Assembly: GCF_002210165.1 (NCBI RefSeq)
Contig: NZ_AQQP01000003.1
Coordinates: forward strand, 124,001 to 188,000
From: Phaeobacter sp. 22II1-1F12B
GTDB lineage: Bacteria > Pseudomonadota > Alphaproteobacteria > Rhodobacterales > Rhodobacteraceae
Direction of reading: 5' to 3'
DNA: 64,000 nucleotides
The notes under the pieces were generated by a model, which saw nothing but the letters and a program-made list of their open reading frames with translations, did not search any database and was not told where the DNA came from. Made by a program: the position numbers and the translations under genes. Numbering within the stretch: the first letter of the stretch is position 1; each line of letters starts with the position of its first letter. Below, one piece after another: positions 25,359 through 33,321 of this stretch.

Positions 25359-25502
25359 ATGACCAATCAGATAGCGCTTGTGCTGGCCATCCTCATCCTC
25401 GCGGCGGTCGGTATCGATATGCTGATCTTCGGGACGGAGCACATGGTTTTTCTGGGCAAAAAGGTCTTTGCCCTGCTCGACTGGATCGCCTTCTGGCGCT
25501 AG
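25359..25502 (+). CDS. 47-residue single-pass membrane peptide downstream of gap
   Basis: MTNQIALVLAILILAAVGID forms one clear transmembrane helix (residues 4-27), followed by MLIFGTEHMVFLGKKVFALLDWIAFWR. The compact form and the aromatic FWR ending resemble a small protein that follows gap in other Rhodobacteraceae, from memory. The in-frame extension into the gap end is discarded because it is soluble-like and overlaps gap. Shine-Dalgarno support is weak. Function unknown. Confidence 0.6.
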   Translation: MTNQIALVLAILILAAVGIDMLIFGTEHMVFLGKKVFALLDWIAFWR

Positions 25503-25600
25503 CCCCCGACCGCAGGAGGGCACAAGGTGTCAGGTCGGGACACCACAGCCCGCCAGATCCGGATCAATTAATGGAATGCGTGCGTAGCACGCGCCGCCAG

Positions 25601-25630
25601 ATAACCGCCCTCGCGCGGTTATTTCTTTTT
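25601..25630 (+). terminator. Rho-independent terminator
   Basis: A perfect 8-bp stem ATAACCGC/GCGGTTAT (25601-25608 with 25615-25622) is followed by TTCTTTTT. It ends the gap/small-peptide transcript and touches the convergent coaD stop. Confidence 0.75.
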
Positions 25631-26116
25631 CATCCGCTCGATCAGAGCGTCATTCACCATCGGCGTCACGAACTTCGAAACATCGCCGTCCAGACGCGCG
25701 ATCTCTTTCACAAGCTTCGAGGCAATCGCCTGACGCTTGGCATCGGCCATCAGGAACACGGTCTCGATTTCCTTGTTCAGCGCACGGTTCATGCCGACCA
25801 TCTGGAATTCGTATTCGAAATCCGCGACCGCGCGCAGTCCGCGCACGATGATCCCTGCACCGACATCCTCGGCGCATTTGATCAGCAGGTTTTCGAAAGG
25901 GTGCGCAACGATCTCGACCCCGGTCTCTTCCGAGAGGGTCACACATTCCGCCTCGATCATTGCAACACGCTCTTCAAGCGAGAACAGCGGTCCCTTGTCG
26001 CGGTTGATCGCAACACCAATGACCAGCTTGTCTACAAGAGCGGAGGCCCGGCGAATAATGTCGATATGACCCAATGTGATCGGATCAAACGTTCCCGGAT
26101 ACAATCCAATACGCAT
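25619..26116 (-). CDS. coaD: Phosphopantetheine adenylyltransferase
   Basis: 165 residues. CoaD makes dephospho-CoA from 4'-phosphopantetheine and ATP. The nucleotidyltransferase motif YPGTFDPITLGHIDII (T-x-G-H) is at residues 6-21. R/K-rich substrate segments follow (VAINRDKGPLFSLEERVAM, GIIVRGLRAVADFEYEFQMVGMN). The length is normal. It is convergent with the gap unit, and the CBS-pair gene lies 78 bases upstream on the same strand. Confidence 0.96.
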   Translation of the reverse strand: MRIGLYPGTFDPITLGHIDIIRRASALVDKLVIGVAINRDKGPLFSLEERVAMIEAECVTLSEETGVEIVAHPFENLLIKCAEDVGAGIIVRGLRAVADFEYEFQMVGMNRALNKEIETVFLMADAKRQAIASKLVKEIARLDGDVSKFVTPMVNDALIERMKKK

Positions 26117-26194
26117 GGCATCTCCCCCCTGCCCTGGTCGTCATGCCGCACCTGCAAATACCATTGCAGCCCAAGATGCAAGGGGAAGTCGCTG

Positions 26195-26632
26195 TTAATG
26201 ACCCATGATCATGCCTTCAAGGGCCTGTTTTTCCATCGCAAGTTCGGAAAGCTGCGCCTTGACCACGTCACCGATCGTCACCAGCCCGATCAGCTTGCCA
26301 TCCTCCACGACAGGCATGTGGCGGAAACGGCCTTCGGTCATCTGGCTCAGCAGTTCCTGCGCCGAGGTCTGGCTCGTGCAGGTGACGACCTTTGTCGTCA
26401 TGTAATTCTTGGTCGGCGCATCGAGGCAGTCTTTGCCATGTGTCGCCAACTCGCGAACGATATCGCGCTCCGACAGGATTCCAGCCGCTGTCTTGCCCCC
26501 GTCTGCCGACACGACCACCGACCCGATGCGATTATCCGCAAGGACTTTCGCCGCCTCGGAAACCTTCGCATCCGGGCTCACGGTCAACACGCCGGTCGTG
26601 GCCTTTGAATTGAGTATCTGCTGGACAAGCAT
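26195..26632 (-). CDS. CBS-domain pair protein
   Basis: 145 residues, starting at ATG 26632 with GGAGG about 9 bases upstream. It has two CBS motifs: residues about 5-65 (VSEAAKVLADNRIGSVVVSADGGKTAGILSERDIVRELA, the canonical end) and 75-135 (SAQELLSQMTEGRFRHMPVVEDGKLIGLVTIGDVVKAQL). Stand-alone CBS pairs bind adenine nucleotides and act as energy sensors; the partner is unknown. There is no fused catalytic domain. Confidence 0.9.
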   Translation of the reverse strand: MLVQQILNSKATTGVLTVSPDAKVSEAAKVLADNRIGSVVVSADGGKTAAGILSERDIVRELATHGKDCLDAPTKNYMTTKVVTCTSQTSAQELLSQMTEGRFRHMPVVEDGKLIGLVTIGDVVKAQLSELAMEKQALEGMIMGH

Positions 26633-26692
26633 CGATGGGCACCTCCTCATTGCCGGTTCTACAACTCAAGCTTGCGCCCAGATGACTTCAAG

Positions 26693-27595
26693 TCAAGTAA
26701 GGCTTTCGAGTCGGGTAACTTCGCTGCGCATCCCGTCAAGCAACAGCGCCGAGAACCGGTTCAGCCGGTCGCTCTTCTGGTCGCCCTGATGACGGACAAG
26801 GTAAAAGCTGCGGGTCATGCTGATCTCGTCTTCCAGCACCTTGCGCAGGCCCTTGTGAAACGGCAGGGCGAAATCATGCGCCACGCAAAGCCCCGACCCT
26901 TCGGCCACAAGGTTCAGCTGCACCGGCACCGAATTCGACGCCAGCGGCACCCGCGCCACGTTCAGTTCGGCAAGGTAGTCCAGCTCGGAATCGAAAATCA
27001 TATCAGGGATATAGCCGATCACAGGATGCCCCTTGAGATCGGCAACCGTGGCAAACGGCGCCTGTTCACGCAGGTAGGACCGCGCCGCCACCAGATGCAG
27101 GTGATAATCCGTGATCTTCTGCACCAGAAGCTGCCCTGCCGTGGGGGCGCTGACGGTAATCGCCATATCCGCCTCGCGCCGCGACAGGTTGATGACCCGC
27201 GGCAACGCAACGATATGGATATCGAGATCGGGGTGTTCGCGGGCAATCCCCGCGCAGATTTTCGGCAGCAGGTAATTGGCGCACCCATCCGGCGCGCCCA
27301 GCCGGATCTGGCCGGTCAGCCGCCCGCTGCTTGTCCCGGTCAGCGATTCCACGCCCATGCGCAGCGCCCGTTCGGCGGATTCCCCGTGCCGTAACAGTTG
27401 CTCTCCGGCGGCGCTCAGCCGGTAGCCCTGCGGCGATTTCACAAAAAGCGGCATCTCGACCGCCGCTTCGAGCCGGGCGATCCGACGCCCGATAGTGGCC
27501 GGATCAAGCCGTAAAATGCGCCCCGCGCCGGATAGGCTTTCTTCACGCGCAACGGCGAGAAATATCCTGAGATCATCCCATTGCGGGTCGGCCAT
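26693..27595 (-). CDS. LysR-family regulator next to mmsA
   Basis: 300 residues. The N-terminal winged helix-turn-helix (WDDLRIFLAVAREESLSGAGRILRLDPATIGRRIARLE) is followed by the substrate-binding-like effector domain (GQIRLGAPDGCANYLLPKIC). The start at ATG 27595 matches the usual length; the longer frame to 27649 is not needed. It is divergent from mmsA with 107 bases between, the classical arrangement for a LysR protein controlling its neighbour. An inverted repeat lies in that gap. Valine or propionate intermediates would be logical inducers; that is inference. Confidence 0.85.
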   Translation of the reverse strand: MADPQWDDLRIFLAVAREESLSGAGRILRLDPATIGRRIARLEAAVEMPLFVKSPQGYRLSAAGEQLLRHGESAERALRMGVESLTGTSSGRLTGQIRLGAPDGCANYLLPKICAGIAREHPDLDIHIVALPRVINLSRREADMAITVSAPTAGQLLVQKITDYHLHLVAARSYLREQAPFATVADLKGHPVIGYIPDMIFDSELDYLAELNVARVPLASNSVPVQLNLVAEGSGLCVAHDFALPFHKGLRKVLEDEISMTRSFYLVRHQGDQKSDRLNRFSALLLDGMRSEVTRLESLT

Positions 27596-27605
27596 GCGGG
27601 TAAAC

Positions 27606-27663
27606 CTTGCAAAAACGCAAAACGCTTTTGAAATCTTGCCACTTTCCATTGGATTTTTGCAAG
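27606..27663. promoter_or_regulatory. Candidate LysR operator between regulator and mmsA
   Basis: CTTGCAAAAA (27606-27615) and TTTTTGCAAG (27654-27663) form a perfect 10-bp inverted repeat with a 38-base interval. Inside, CAAAA-CGC-TTTTG (27618-27630) is a second, tight dyad. Both lie in the divergent lysR/mmsA promoter region. Confidence 0.5.
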
Positions 27664-27702
27664 CCTATCGTGCGCGCAAATGTAACTTGGAGGATTCTGA
27701 AC

Positions 27703-29202
27703 ATGCAGGAACTGACCCATTATATCGGCGGCGAGCACGTCAAAGGCACGTCCGGCCGTTTCGCCGACGTCATGAACCCCGCCACCGGCGAAGTGCAGGC
27801 CAAGGTGCCGCTCGCCTCTGCGGATGAACTCGACAAGGCTGTTCAGATCGCGGCCGAGGCCCAGCCCGCATGGGCCGCCACCAACCCTCAGCGCCGCGCC
27901 CGCGTGCTGATGAAATTCGTCGACCTGCTGAACCGCGACATGGACAAGCTGGCCGAAGCGCTGAGCCGCGAGCATGGCAAGACCCTGCCCGACGCCGCCG
28001 GTGATGTGCAGCGTGGTCTCGAGGTTGTCGAATACTGCATCGGCGCGCCGCAGATGCTGAAAGGCGAATATACCGACAACGCTGGCCCCGGCATCGACAT
28101 GTATTCCATGCGCCAGGCGCTGGGGGTTACGGCGGGCATCACGCCGTTTAACTTCCCCGCCATGATCCCGATGTGGATGTTCGCGCCCGCCATTGCCTGC
28201 GGCAACGCCTTTATCCTCAAGCCGTCCGAGCGTGACCCTTCGGTGCCACTGATGCTGGCCGAACTGATGGAAGAAGCCGGTCTGCCCAAGGGCATCCTGC
28301 AGGTCGTCAATGGCGACAAGGAAGCCGTGGACGCGATCCTGTACCATGACGTGATCCAGTCGATCGGCTTTGTCGGCTCGACCCCGATTGCCGAATATAT
28401 CTATGGTACCGGCTGTTCGCAGGGCAAGCGCGTCCAGTGCTTTGGCGGCGCCAAGAACCACATGATCGTCATGCCCGATGCCGATATGGATCAGGCCGCC
28501 GATGCGCTGATCGGTGCCGGTTACGGCGCGGCAGGCGAACGCTGCATGGCAATTTCCGTCGCCGTTCCGGTCGGTGACGAAACCGCCGACCGCCTGATCG
28601 AGAAACTGGTCCCCCGGATCGAAAAGCTGAAGGTCGGCCCCTATACCGCCGGTGCGGATGTGGATTACGGCCCCGTCGTCACCGCCGCCGCCAAGGAAAA
28701 CATCCTGCGGCTGGTGCAGACCGGCGTCGATCAGGGCGCGAAACTTGTGGTCGATGGCCGCGATTTCTCGCTTCAGGGTTATGAAGACGGCTATTTCGTC
28801 GGCGCGCACCTGTTCGACAATGTCACCAAGGACATGGACATCTACAAGACCGAGATATTTGGCCCGGTTCTGTCGACTGTACGCGCCAAGACCTATGAAG
28901 AGGCGCTGTCGCTCGCGATGGACCACGAATATGGTAACGGCACCGCGATCTTTACCCGCGACGGCGACACCGCCCGCGATTTCGCCAACCGGATCAACAT
29001 CGGCATGGTCGGCATCAACGTCCCGATCCCGGTGCCGCTGGCCTATCACACCTTTGGCGGCTGGAAAAAATCGGTCTTTGGCGATCTCAACCAGCACGGT
29101 CCGGATGCGTTCAAGTTCTATACGCGCACGAAGACGGTGACCTCGCGCTGGCCCTCGGGCCTCAAGGAAGGCGGCGAGTTCCACTTCAAACCGATGGATT
29201 GA
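27703..29202 (+). CDS. mmsA: Methylmalonate-semialdehyde dehydrogenase (acylating)
   Basis: 499 residues. It converts methylmalonate semialdehyde to propionyl-CoA with NAD and CoA, the last specific step of valine (and thymine) breakdown. Seen: YIGGEHVKGTSGRFADVMNPATGEV, GITPFNFPAMIPMWMFAPAIACGNAF, the family-specific GSTPIAEYIYGTGCSQGKRVQCFGGAKNH, and nucleophile C281 in GAAGERCMAISVAV. ATG 27703 has TTGGAGG 8 bases upstream; the upstream frame extension is not family-like. A strong terminator follows, so it is separate from the acyl-CoA dehydrogenase unit 3 kb away. Confidence 0.95.
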   Translation: MQELTHYIGGEHVKGTSGRFADVMNPATGEVQAKVPLASADELDKAVQIAAEAQPAWAATNPQRRARVLMKFVDLLNRDMDKLAEALSREHGKTLPDAAGDVQRGLEVVEYCIGAPQMLKGEYTDNAGPGIDMYSMRQALGVTAGITPFNFPAMIPMWMFAPAIACGNAFILKPSERDPSVPLMLAELMEEAGLPKGILQVVNGDKEAVDAILYHDVIQSIGFVGSTPIAEYIYGTGCSQGKRVQCFGGAKNHMIVMPDADMDQAADALIGAGYGAAGERCMAISVAVPVGDETADRLIEKLVPRIEKLKVGPYTAGADVDYGPVVTAAAKENILRLVQTGVDQGAKLVVDGRDFSLQGYEDGYFVGAHLFDNVTKDMDIYKTEIFGPVLSTVRAKTYEEALSLAMDHEYGNGTAIFTRDGDTARDFANRINIGMVGINVPIPVPLAYHTFGGWKKSVFGDLNQHGPDAFKFYTRTKTVTSRWPSGLKEGGEFHFKPMD

Positions 29203-29225
29203 TCTAAGCGATCAAGAGCAGTTGA

Positions 29226-29258
29226 AAGGCCCGGGTGTTGCGCCCGGGCCTTTTTTGT
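29226..29258 (+). terminator. Strong rho-independent terminator after mmsA
   Basis: AAGGCCCGGG and CCCGGGCCTT form a 10-bp GC-rich stem with a short loop, followed by TTTTTTGTTG. Confidence 0.9.
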
Positions 29259-29267
29259 TGCGCAAGA

Positions 29268-29333
29268 AAGGGGGCCAGCCCCCTCTTGCCCTGCGGGCAA
29301 TTCACCCCCGGGATATTTTTGACCCAAAGAAGG
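29268..29333. repeat. Hairpin-rich intergenic element (Roseobacter-type repeat)
   Basis: Two perfect hairpins follow each other: GGGGGC-CA-GCCCCC (29270-29283) and TTGCCC-TGC-GGGCAA (29286-29300). Next comes CACCCCCGGGATATTTTTGA and CCCAAAGAAGG. I recall this layout (GC hairpins, CCCCCG, ATATTT, AAGAAG) as frequent between genes in Roseobacter genomes. A looser relative may lie at 20783-20875. Copy number was not computed. Confidence 0.55.
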
Positions 29334-29424
29334 TGGGAGGGTTCGGGCGTTCATCGAAGCATGCGCGTGACCCGGGGCGGGAAATTCGCGATAAAGACCT
29401 CGTGATGCCCTTAGCGGAGAGACG

Positions 29425-29763
29425 ATGATGGCCCGATCGCTCAGCCAGATCGTGGAAAGCCAGATCAACAAGGCCATTGCCGAGGGCCAGTTCGAAACGC
29501 TCGACGGCGCGGGACAGCCGCTGCCGGACCGGTCGGGCATGGCCTATACGGATATGGCGACACAGGTGGCTGTGCGGATCATGGCCGAGTCAGGCACCCT
29601 GCCCGAGGAATTCCAGATCAAGAAACTGCTGGAGCCCGCGCGCGAAGCCTATCGCAATGCCCGCAGCGAAGAGGAAAAGCGGGTTGCCATGGCGCTGATC
29701 GCCGAGCTGGACCAGCGCTATAACACCGCAGTCGAGGCGCGTCGGCGGTTCATGCGCGGGTGA
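29425..29763 (+). CDS. DUF1992-family protein
   Basis: 112 residues. The family signature is clear: IVESQINKAIAEGQFETLDGAGQPL near the start, then LPEEFQIKKLLEPAREAYRNA and a helical end. DUF1992 proteins are small soluble proteins related to DnaJ-homologue subfamily C member 28; no function is established. GGAGA lies about 5-8 bases before the two consecutive ATGs (29425, 29428). It stands alone between mmsA and the VPLPA genes. Confidence 0.85.
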   Translation: MMARSLSQIVESQINKAIAEGQFETLDGAGQPLPDRSGMAYTDMATQVAVRIMAESGTLPEEFQIKKLLEPAREAYRNARSEEEKRVAMALIAELDQRYNTAVEARRRFMRG

Positions 29764-29842
29764 GTGTCGGATGCGATGCCTCCGCATCGCTGGATAGGTC
29801 TTAGACATCGCAAGGCCATGAGGCGAACCTGTAACTACAATT

Positions 29843-29869
29843 AGGCCCCCGACGTTTCCGTGGGGGCCT
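29843..29869. terminator. Hairpin between converging genes, possible bidirectional terminator
   Basis: AGGCCCCC (29843-29850) pairs with GGGGGCCT (29862-29869), and ACG/CGT continue the stem inside around a TTTC loop. There is no good T-run on either strand, so termination strength is doubtful. Confidence 0.4.
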
Positions 29870-29889
29870 TGTGAGCTAATTTGTGCAGT

Positions 29890-30591
29890 TCAGCCCTTGC
29901 GGCGTCGTTTGAGCGCGAGGCAACCAAGCCCGCCCAGCAGTAACAAACCTGGCGCGGGCAGCGGTACCGGGGCGACCTCTGGCGGGGTTTCCGGCCGGCC
30001 CACGCTTGGCGGGTTCGGGTTGCCACCGGTCCCGGTCGAGGGGATGAACGGAGGAAATACGCCCGGGTTGCCCGGATCAACCGGCAGCGGCGTATAGCCC
30101 GGGGTCGGGTTTGACACGAGAACCACGGGCGCGGTCGGTTTCGCCGGTGTTGTCGGGTAGCTCAACGCGAAAACCGAAGGGGTCGGCACGATGCTTGTCG
30201 GGTCGTCGGCACCCACGACGGGCGGCAGGACTACGGTCACCAGCTGCGCCTCTTCGATACCGCAATGACCGATGTCGAAATTGGGCGAGGCGATGCAGGC
30301 CCCAAGCACGCGCACCGGCTTGGACAGAACGGGTTCGGGACGCGCGAGGCAGATGCCGGTTTCGACCGGCGACGGGATACAGGCGACCAGCACGAGGTTG
30401 GGATCGCGCCCGCGCCGGGTGGTTTCCTCGGCCTCTTTGTCGGTTTCGGCTTCGACCACCGTGCCCTGCATCTCATTGAAATAATTGGCCGACCCGGCAT
30501 CGACGAGCGAACGCGCCGAGATCTGGGCAGTCGGAGAGGTCAGGAAAAGGGCGCACAGGATCGTGGCGATAAAGGCAGGCCGCTTGTACAT
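29890..30591 (-). CDS. Secreted protein with VPLPA C-terminal sorting signal (Cys/Pro-rich)
   Basis: 233 residues from ATG 30591. A signal peptide (MYKRPAFIATILCALFLTSP) is followed by a mature region with paired-cysteine segments (VACIPSPVETGICLARPE; LGACIASPNFDIGHCGIEEA), a Pro/Thr/Val-rich linker, then VPLPAPGLLLL, a hydrophobic helix and a KRRRKG tail. That ending is a VPLPA-CTERM signal. The upstream frame extension to 30774 is discarded because it precedes a clear signal peptide. No enzyme motif is seen; probably a surface or exopolymer-associated protein. Confidence 0.7.
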   Translation of the reverse strand: MYKRPAFIATILCALFLTSPTAQISARSLVDAGSANYFNEMQGTVVEAETDKEAEETTRRGRDPNLVLVACIPSPVETGICLARPEPVLSKPVRVLGACIASPNFDIGHCGIEEAQLVTVVLPPVVGADDPTSIVPTPSVFALSYPTTPAKPTAPVVLVSNPTPGYTPLPVDPGNPGVFPPFIPSTGTGGNPNPPSVGRPETPPEVAPVPLPAPGLLLLGGLGCLALKRRRKG

Positions 30592-30980
30592 CTTAACACT
30601 CGATACATTACCAAACTTCAACCATACGGGTCGGCTCTCGGCAGGTGGTTCCGACAGCAAGGTCACAGGTCGACCCCGGTTTCGCCATATTTCTGACACA
30701 GACGGCATCTGTGCAAGATTCATCGCCAAAACCGGGGAAAAGCGCCGGATAACGGCGACAGTCCAACGGGACATCTTTCATTGTTTCCGAAGAGAAAGGG
30801 AATAAGAGCGCTATGCGCCCGGGCAGTTCGGGGGCCTGTTGGCCGTCAAAGTAGAATCATCTGCCCCGGCGCTCGCCTGAAACTCTTGTTACCACGGCCC
30901 GTTTATCCCAAGCCAAAGGGTCTGTCACAAAAAAAAGCGGCCCGTGGGCCGCTCTCTTTCGCAAGTAAAAGCCTGTTTGA
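30592..30980. other. 389-base gene-free stretch between two VPLPA-anchored genes
   Basis: It contains the promoter region of the 29890-30591 gene and the minus-strand terminator at 30927-30953. No convincing small gene is visible; the plus-strand frames are shadows or lack start signals. Confidence 0.5.
30927..30953 (-). terminator. Rho-independent terminator of the 195-residue VPLPA gene
   Basis: Read on the minus strand, AGCGGCCC-AC-GGGCCGCT forms a perfect 8-bp stem followed by eight T residues. Confidence 0.9.
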
Positions 30981-31568
30981 TCAGGCTTTCTTGCGTCGTT
31001 TCATGGCTGCAAAACCACCCATGCCAGCGATCAGAAGCCAGCCCGCTGCGGGAACCGGAACCGACGTCAGCGACTCGGGTGCGGTCCAGAACGAGATGTG
31101 CGAATAACCCGGCTGCTGGCCGCCGTTGTTCAGGATACCCAGAGTCGAGAACGACCCGGAATTCACGAAACCAACGTCATACAGCGCGAAGGAATTCGCC
31201 GCTTTCACGGTGATATAGGCGATATTGATCAGGTCATCGAGCACGTCCCAGGTACCCGAGGTCGATCCGGCGATCGAGAACAGACCAGCGTTTGCGTCGC
31301 TTTTACCGTAAAGCGAGATATCAACGAAGATGCCGGTTGCTGCGAGGATTGCCGCTTCGACCGAAGCTTCGTCATCGCCGCCGCCAGCATTGTCGTAAAG
31401 TCCGTCGCCGCCGCCGGGATAGGCTTTGGAGTCCCCGGAAATGCATCCGTCCGCGGCCAGATCGATACCGCCATTGCTGCAATAGTAAACCGGGGCAGCC
31501 GAAGCGGCGCTCAACGTCCCGATCAAGAGTGTTGCGGCAGCTGCCGCGACATACATCAACTTCTTCAA
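30981..31568 (-). CDS. Secreted protein with VPLPA-type C-terminal sorting signal
   Basis: 195 residues if started at TTG 31568, which has GAGGGGG 5 bases upstream and yields MKKLMYVAAAAATLLIG, a good signal peptide ending ASAA-P. ATG 31556 is the alternative. The mature part has VYYCSNGGIDLAADGCISGD (two Cys) and TSGTWDVLDDLINIAYITVKAANSFALYDVGF, a beta-sandwich-like segment common in PEP-CTERM-type proteins. The C-terminus is VPVPAAGWLLIAGM plus hydrophobic helix and KRRKKA. Function unknown; a surface location is inferred. Confidence 0.75.
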   Translation of the reverse strand: MKKLMYVAAAAATLLIGTLSAASAAPVYYCSNGGIDLAADGCISGDSKAYPGGGDGLYDNAGGGDDEASVEAAILAATGIFVDISLYGKSDANAGLFSIAGSTSGTWDVLDDLINIAYITVKAANSFALYDVGFVNSGSFSTLGILNNGGQQPGYSHISFWTAPESLTSVPVPAAGWLLIAGMGGFAAMKRRKKA

Positions 31569-32178
31569 ATTAACCCCCTCGTGGGAAGAGCCCACAACAA
31601 GAAACAGACTGATACAAATTCGACAGTCCCGCTTCATTTACCATAAAACCACTTACTTCCAAAGAATTTATACAGTCATACCCATTGTTTACGGCTTTGT
31701 TTCCGACCACACGTTATGCGTGCACTTGATAGCAGAACAGCCAACATATCACAGGCGCTGACGCTGACCCGAAGCAGTTCAAGCGATCAGAGCTGGCGGT
31801 TTGGAAAGTTCAAACTTTATGTAAACATTCATTTTTTTTGATGGGACAGCCCTCGCGCCAGGATCGCCTCCGACCTATTCAGGCAGATCTCTCGCCCCCC
31901 AGAAGCGCAACCAAAAATTGCAGATACAGCGATCGAAACGCACCTTCTGCCGGGCCAAAACGAAGTTAGCCATCAAAGTCACCAATCTGTTATCGGCGCC
32001 TGCCACCAAAATTTCACATTTCAGCCCGCGCCCCGACAGAATCAATCAAACCGCAAACACCCCGCCCTCCCCGCGTTTCTGCAAAACCGCTTTGCAAGCT
32101 ACCACCTTGAACGCCCCGCGCATGCAGAGTACCCAAGAAGCGACTGTTATATCACGATATCCAAGTCTGGGAGGGATC
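31569..32178. other. 610-base gene-free stretch between VPLPA gene and acyl-CoA dehydrogenase
   Basis: An AT-rich divergent promoter region. A perfect 6-bp inverted repeat AAAGTT-CA-AACTTT lies at 31805-31818, followed by an AT-rich run (31820-31841). The acyl-CoA dehydrogenase frame stays open upstream to 31918 but that part is low-quality and lacks start signals. No RNA gene is recognised. Confidence 0.5.
31805..31818. promoter_or_regulatory. Small palindrome, possible operator
   Basis: AAAGTT-CA-AACTTT is perfectly symmetric and sits in the divergent promoter region of the valine-catabolism acyl-CoA dehydrogenase, about 360 bases before its start. Confidence 0.25.
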
Positions 32179-33321
32179 ATGGATTTTGCGCTGAACGAGG
32201 AACAGGTGGCCATCTTCGACATGGCCCATGATTTCGGCCAGGAAAAGATCGCCCCCAACGCCCGGAAATGGGAAGCGGAAGGCACGATCCCCAAGTCTCT
32301 CTGGCCTGAAATCGGCGCGCTTGGGTTCGGTGGTCTTTACGTGGATGAGGATTCCGGCGGATCCGGTCTCTCGCGGCTTGATGCAACGCTGGTGTTCGAG
32401 GCGCTCAGCATGGCCTGCCCCTCGGTCGCGGCCTTTCTCTCGATCCATAATATGTGCGCGCGCATGATCGACAGTTTCGGCAGTGACGAGCTGAAATCGC
32501 GTGTCCTGCCCCGGGCGCTCACGATGGAACTGGTGCTTTCCTATTGTCTCACCGAACCCGGATCGGGCTCGGACGCGGCCGCGCTCAAGACCCGCGCCGA
32601 GCGCAGCAATGACGGCTACACCGTAAACGGCACCAAGGCGTTCATCTCGGGCGGCGGGTACTCTGATGCCTACGTCTGCATGGTCCGCACTGGCGACGAC
32701 GGGTTCAAGGGTGTCTCGACCCTCTATGTCGAAGACGGCACACCCGGGCTCAGCTTTGGCGCGCTCGAGGACAAGATGGGATGGCGCAGCCAGCCCACCG
32801 CGCAGGTCCAGTTCGACGATTGCAAGGTCCCGGCCGAAAACCTCGTCGGCACCGAGGGCGAAGGGTTCAAATACGCGATGATGGGGCTCGACGGCGGACG
32901 TCTCAATATCGCCGCCTGTTCGCTCGGTGCGGCCCAGACCGCCCTGAACCAGACCCTCGTCTATATGTCCGAGCGCAAGGCCTTCGGCCAGAGCATCGAC
33001 CAGTTTCAGGGCCTTCAATTCCGCCTTGCGGATATGGAGATCGAATTGCAGGCCGCCCGCACCTTCCTGCGGCAGGCCGCGTGGAAGCTGGACCAGAAAG
33101 CGCCCGACGCTACCAAGTTCTGCGCCATGGCCAAGAAATTCGTGACCGAGGCGGGCTCCAAGATCGTCAACCAGTGCCTGCAACTGCACGGCGGCTACGG
33201 CTACCTTGCCGATTACGGGATAGAAAAGCTGGTGCGCGACCTGCGCGTTCACGAAATCCTCGAAGGGACCAATGAAATCATGCGTGTGATCGTCGCCCGA
33301 CAAATGCTGGCCTCGAAATGA
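32179..33321 (+). CDS. Acyl-CoA dehydrogenase, probably isobutyryl-CoA dehydrogenase
   Basis: 380 residues. A FAD-dependent enzyme that introduces an alpha,beta double bond; the neighbours point to isobutyryl-CoA in valine degradation. Seen: LSYCLTEPGSGSDAAALKTRAE, NGTKAFISGGGYSDAYVCMVRTG, ERKAFGQSIDQFQGLQFRLADM, QLHGGYGYLADYGIEKLVRDLRVHEILEGTNEIMR with the probable catalytic base E362. ATG 32179 has GGGAGG 4-9 bases upstream. It overlaps the hydrolase gene by four bases (ATGA). Confidence 0.92.
   Translation: MDFALNEEQVAIFDMAHDFGQEKIAPNARKWEAEGTIPKSLWPEIGALGFGGLYVDEDSGGSGLSRLDATLVFEALSMACPSVAAFLSIHNMCARMIDSFGSDELKSRVLPRALTMELVLSYCLTEPGSGSDAAALKTRAERSNDGYTVNGTKAFISGGGYSDAYVCMVRTGDDGFKGVSTLYVEDGTPGLSFGALEDKMGWRSQPTAQVQFDDCKVPAENLVGTEGEGFKYAMMGLDGGRLNIAACSLGAAQTALNQTLVYMSERKAFGQSIDQFQGLQFRLADMEIELQAARTFLRQAAWKLDQKAPDATKFCAMAKKFVTEAGSKIVNQCLQLHGGYGYLADYGIEKLVRDLRVHEILEGTNEIMRVIVARQMLASK

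Noticed and set aside
27439-29184. 581-residue minus-strand open frame opposite mmsA
   Set aside because: Antisense of a clear aldehyde dehydrogenase; no start signal and no recognisable domains.
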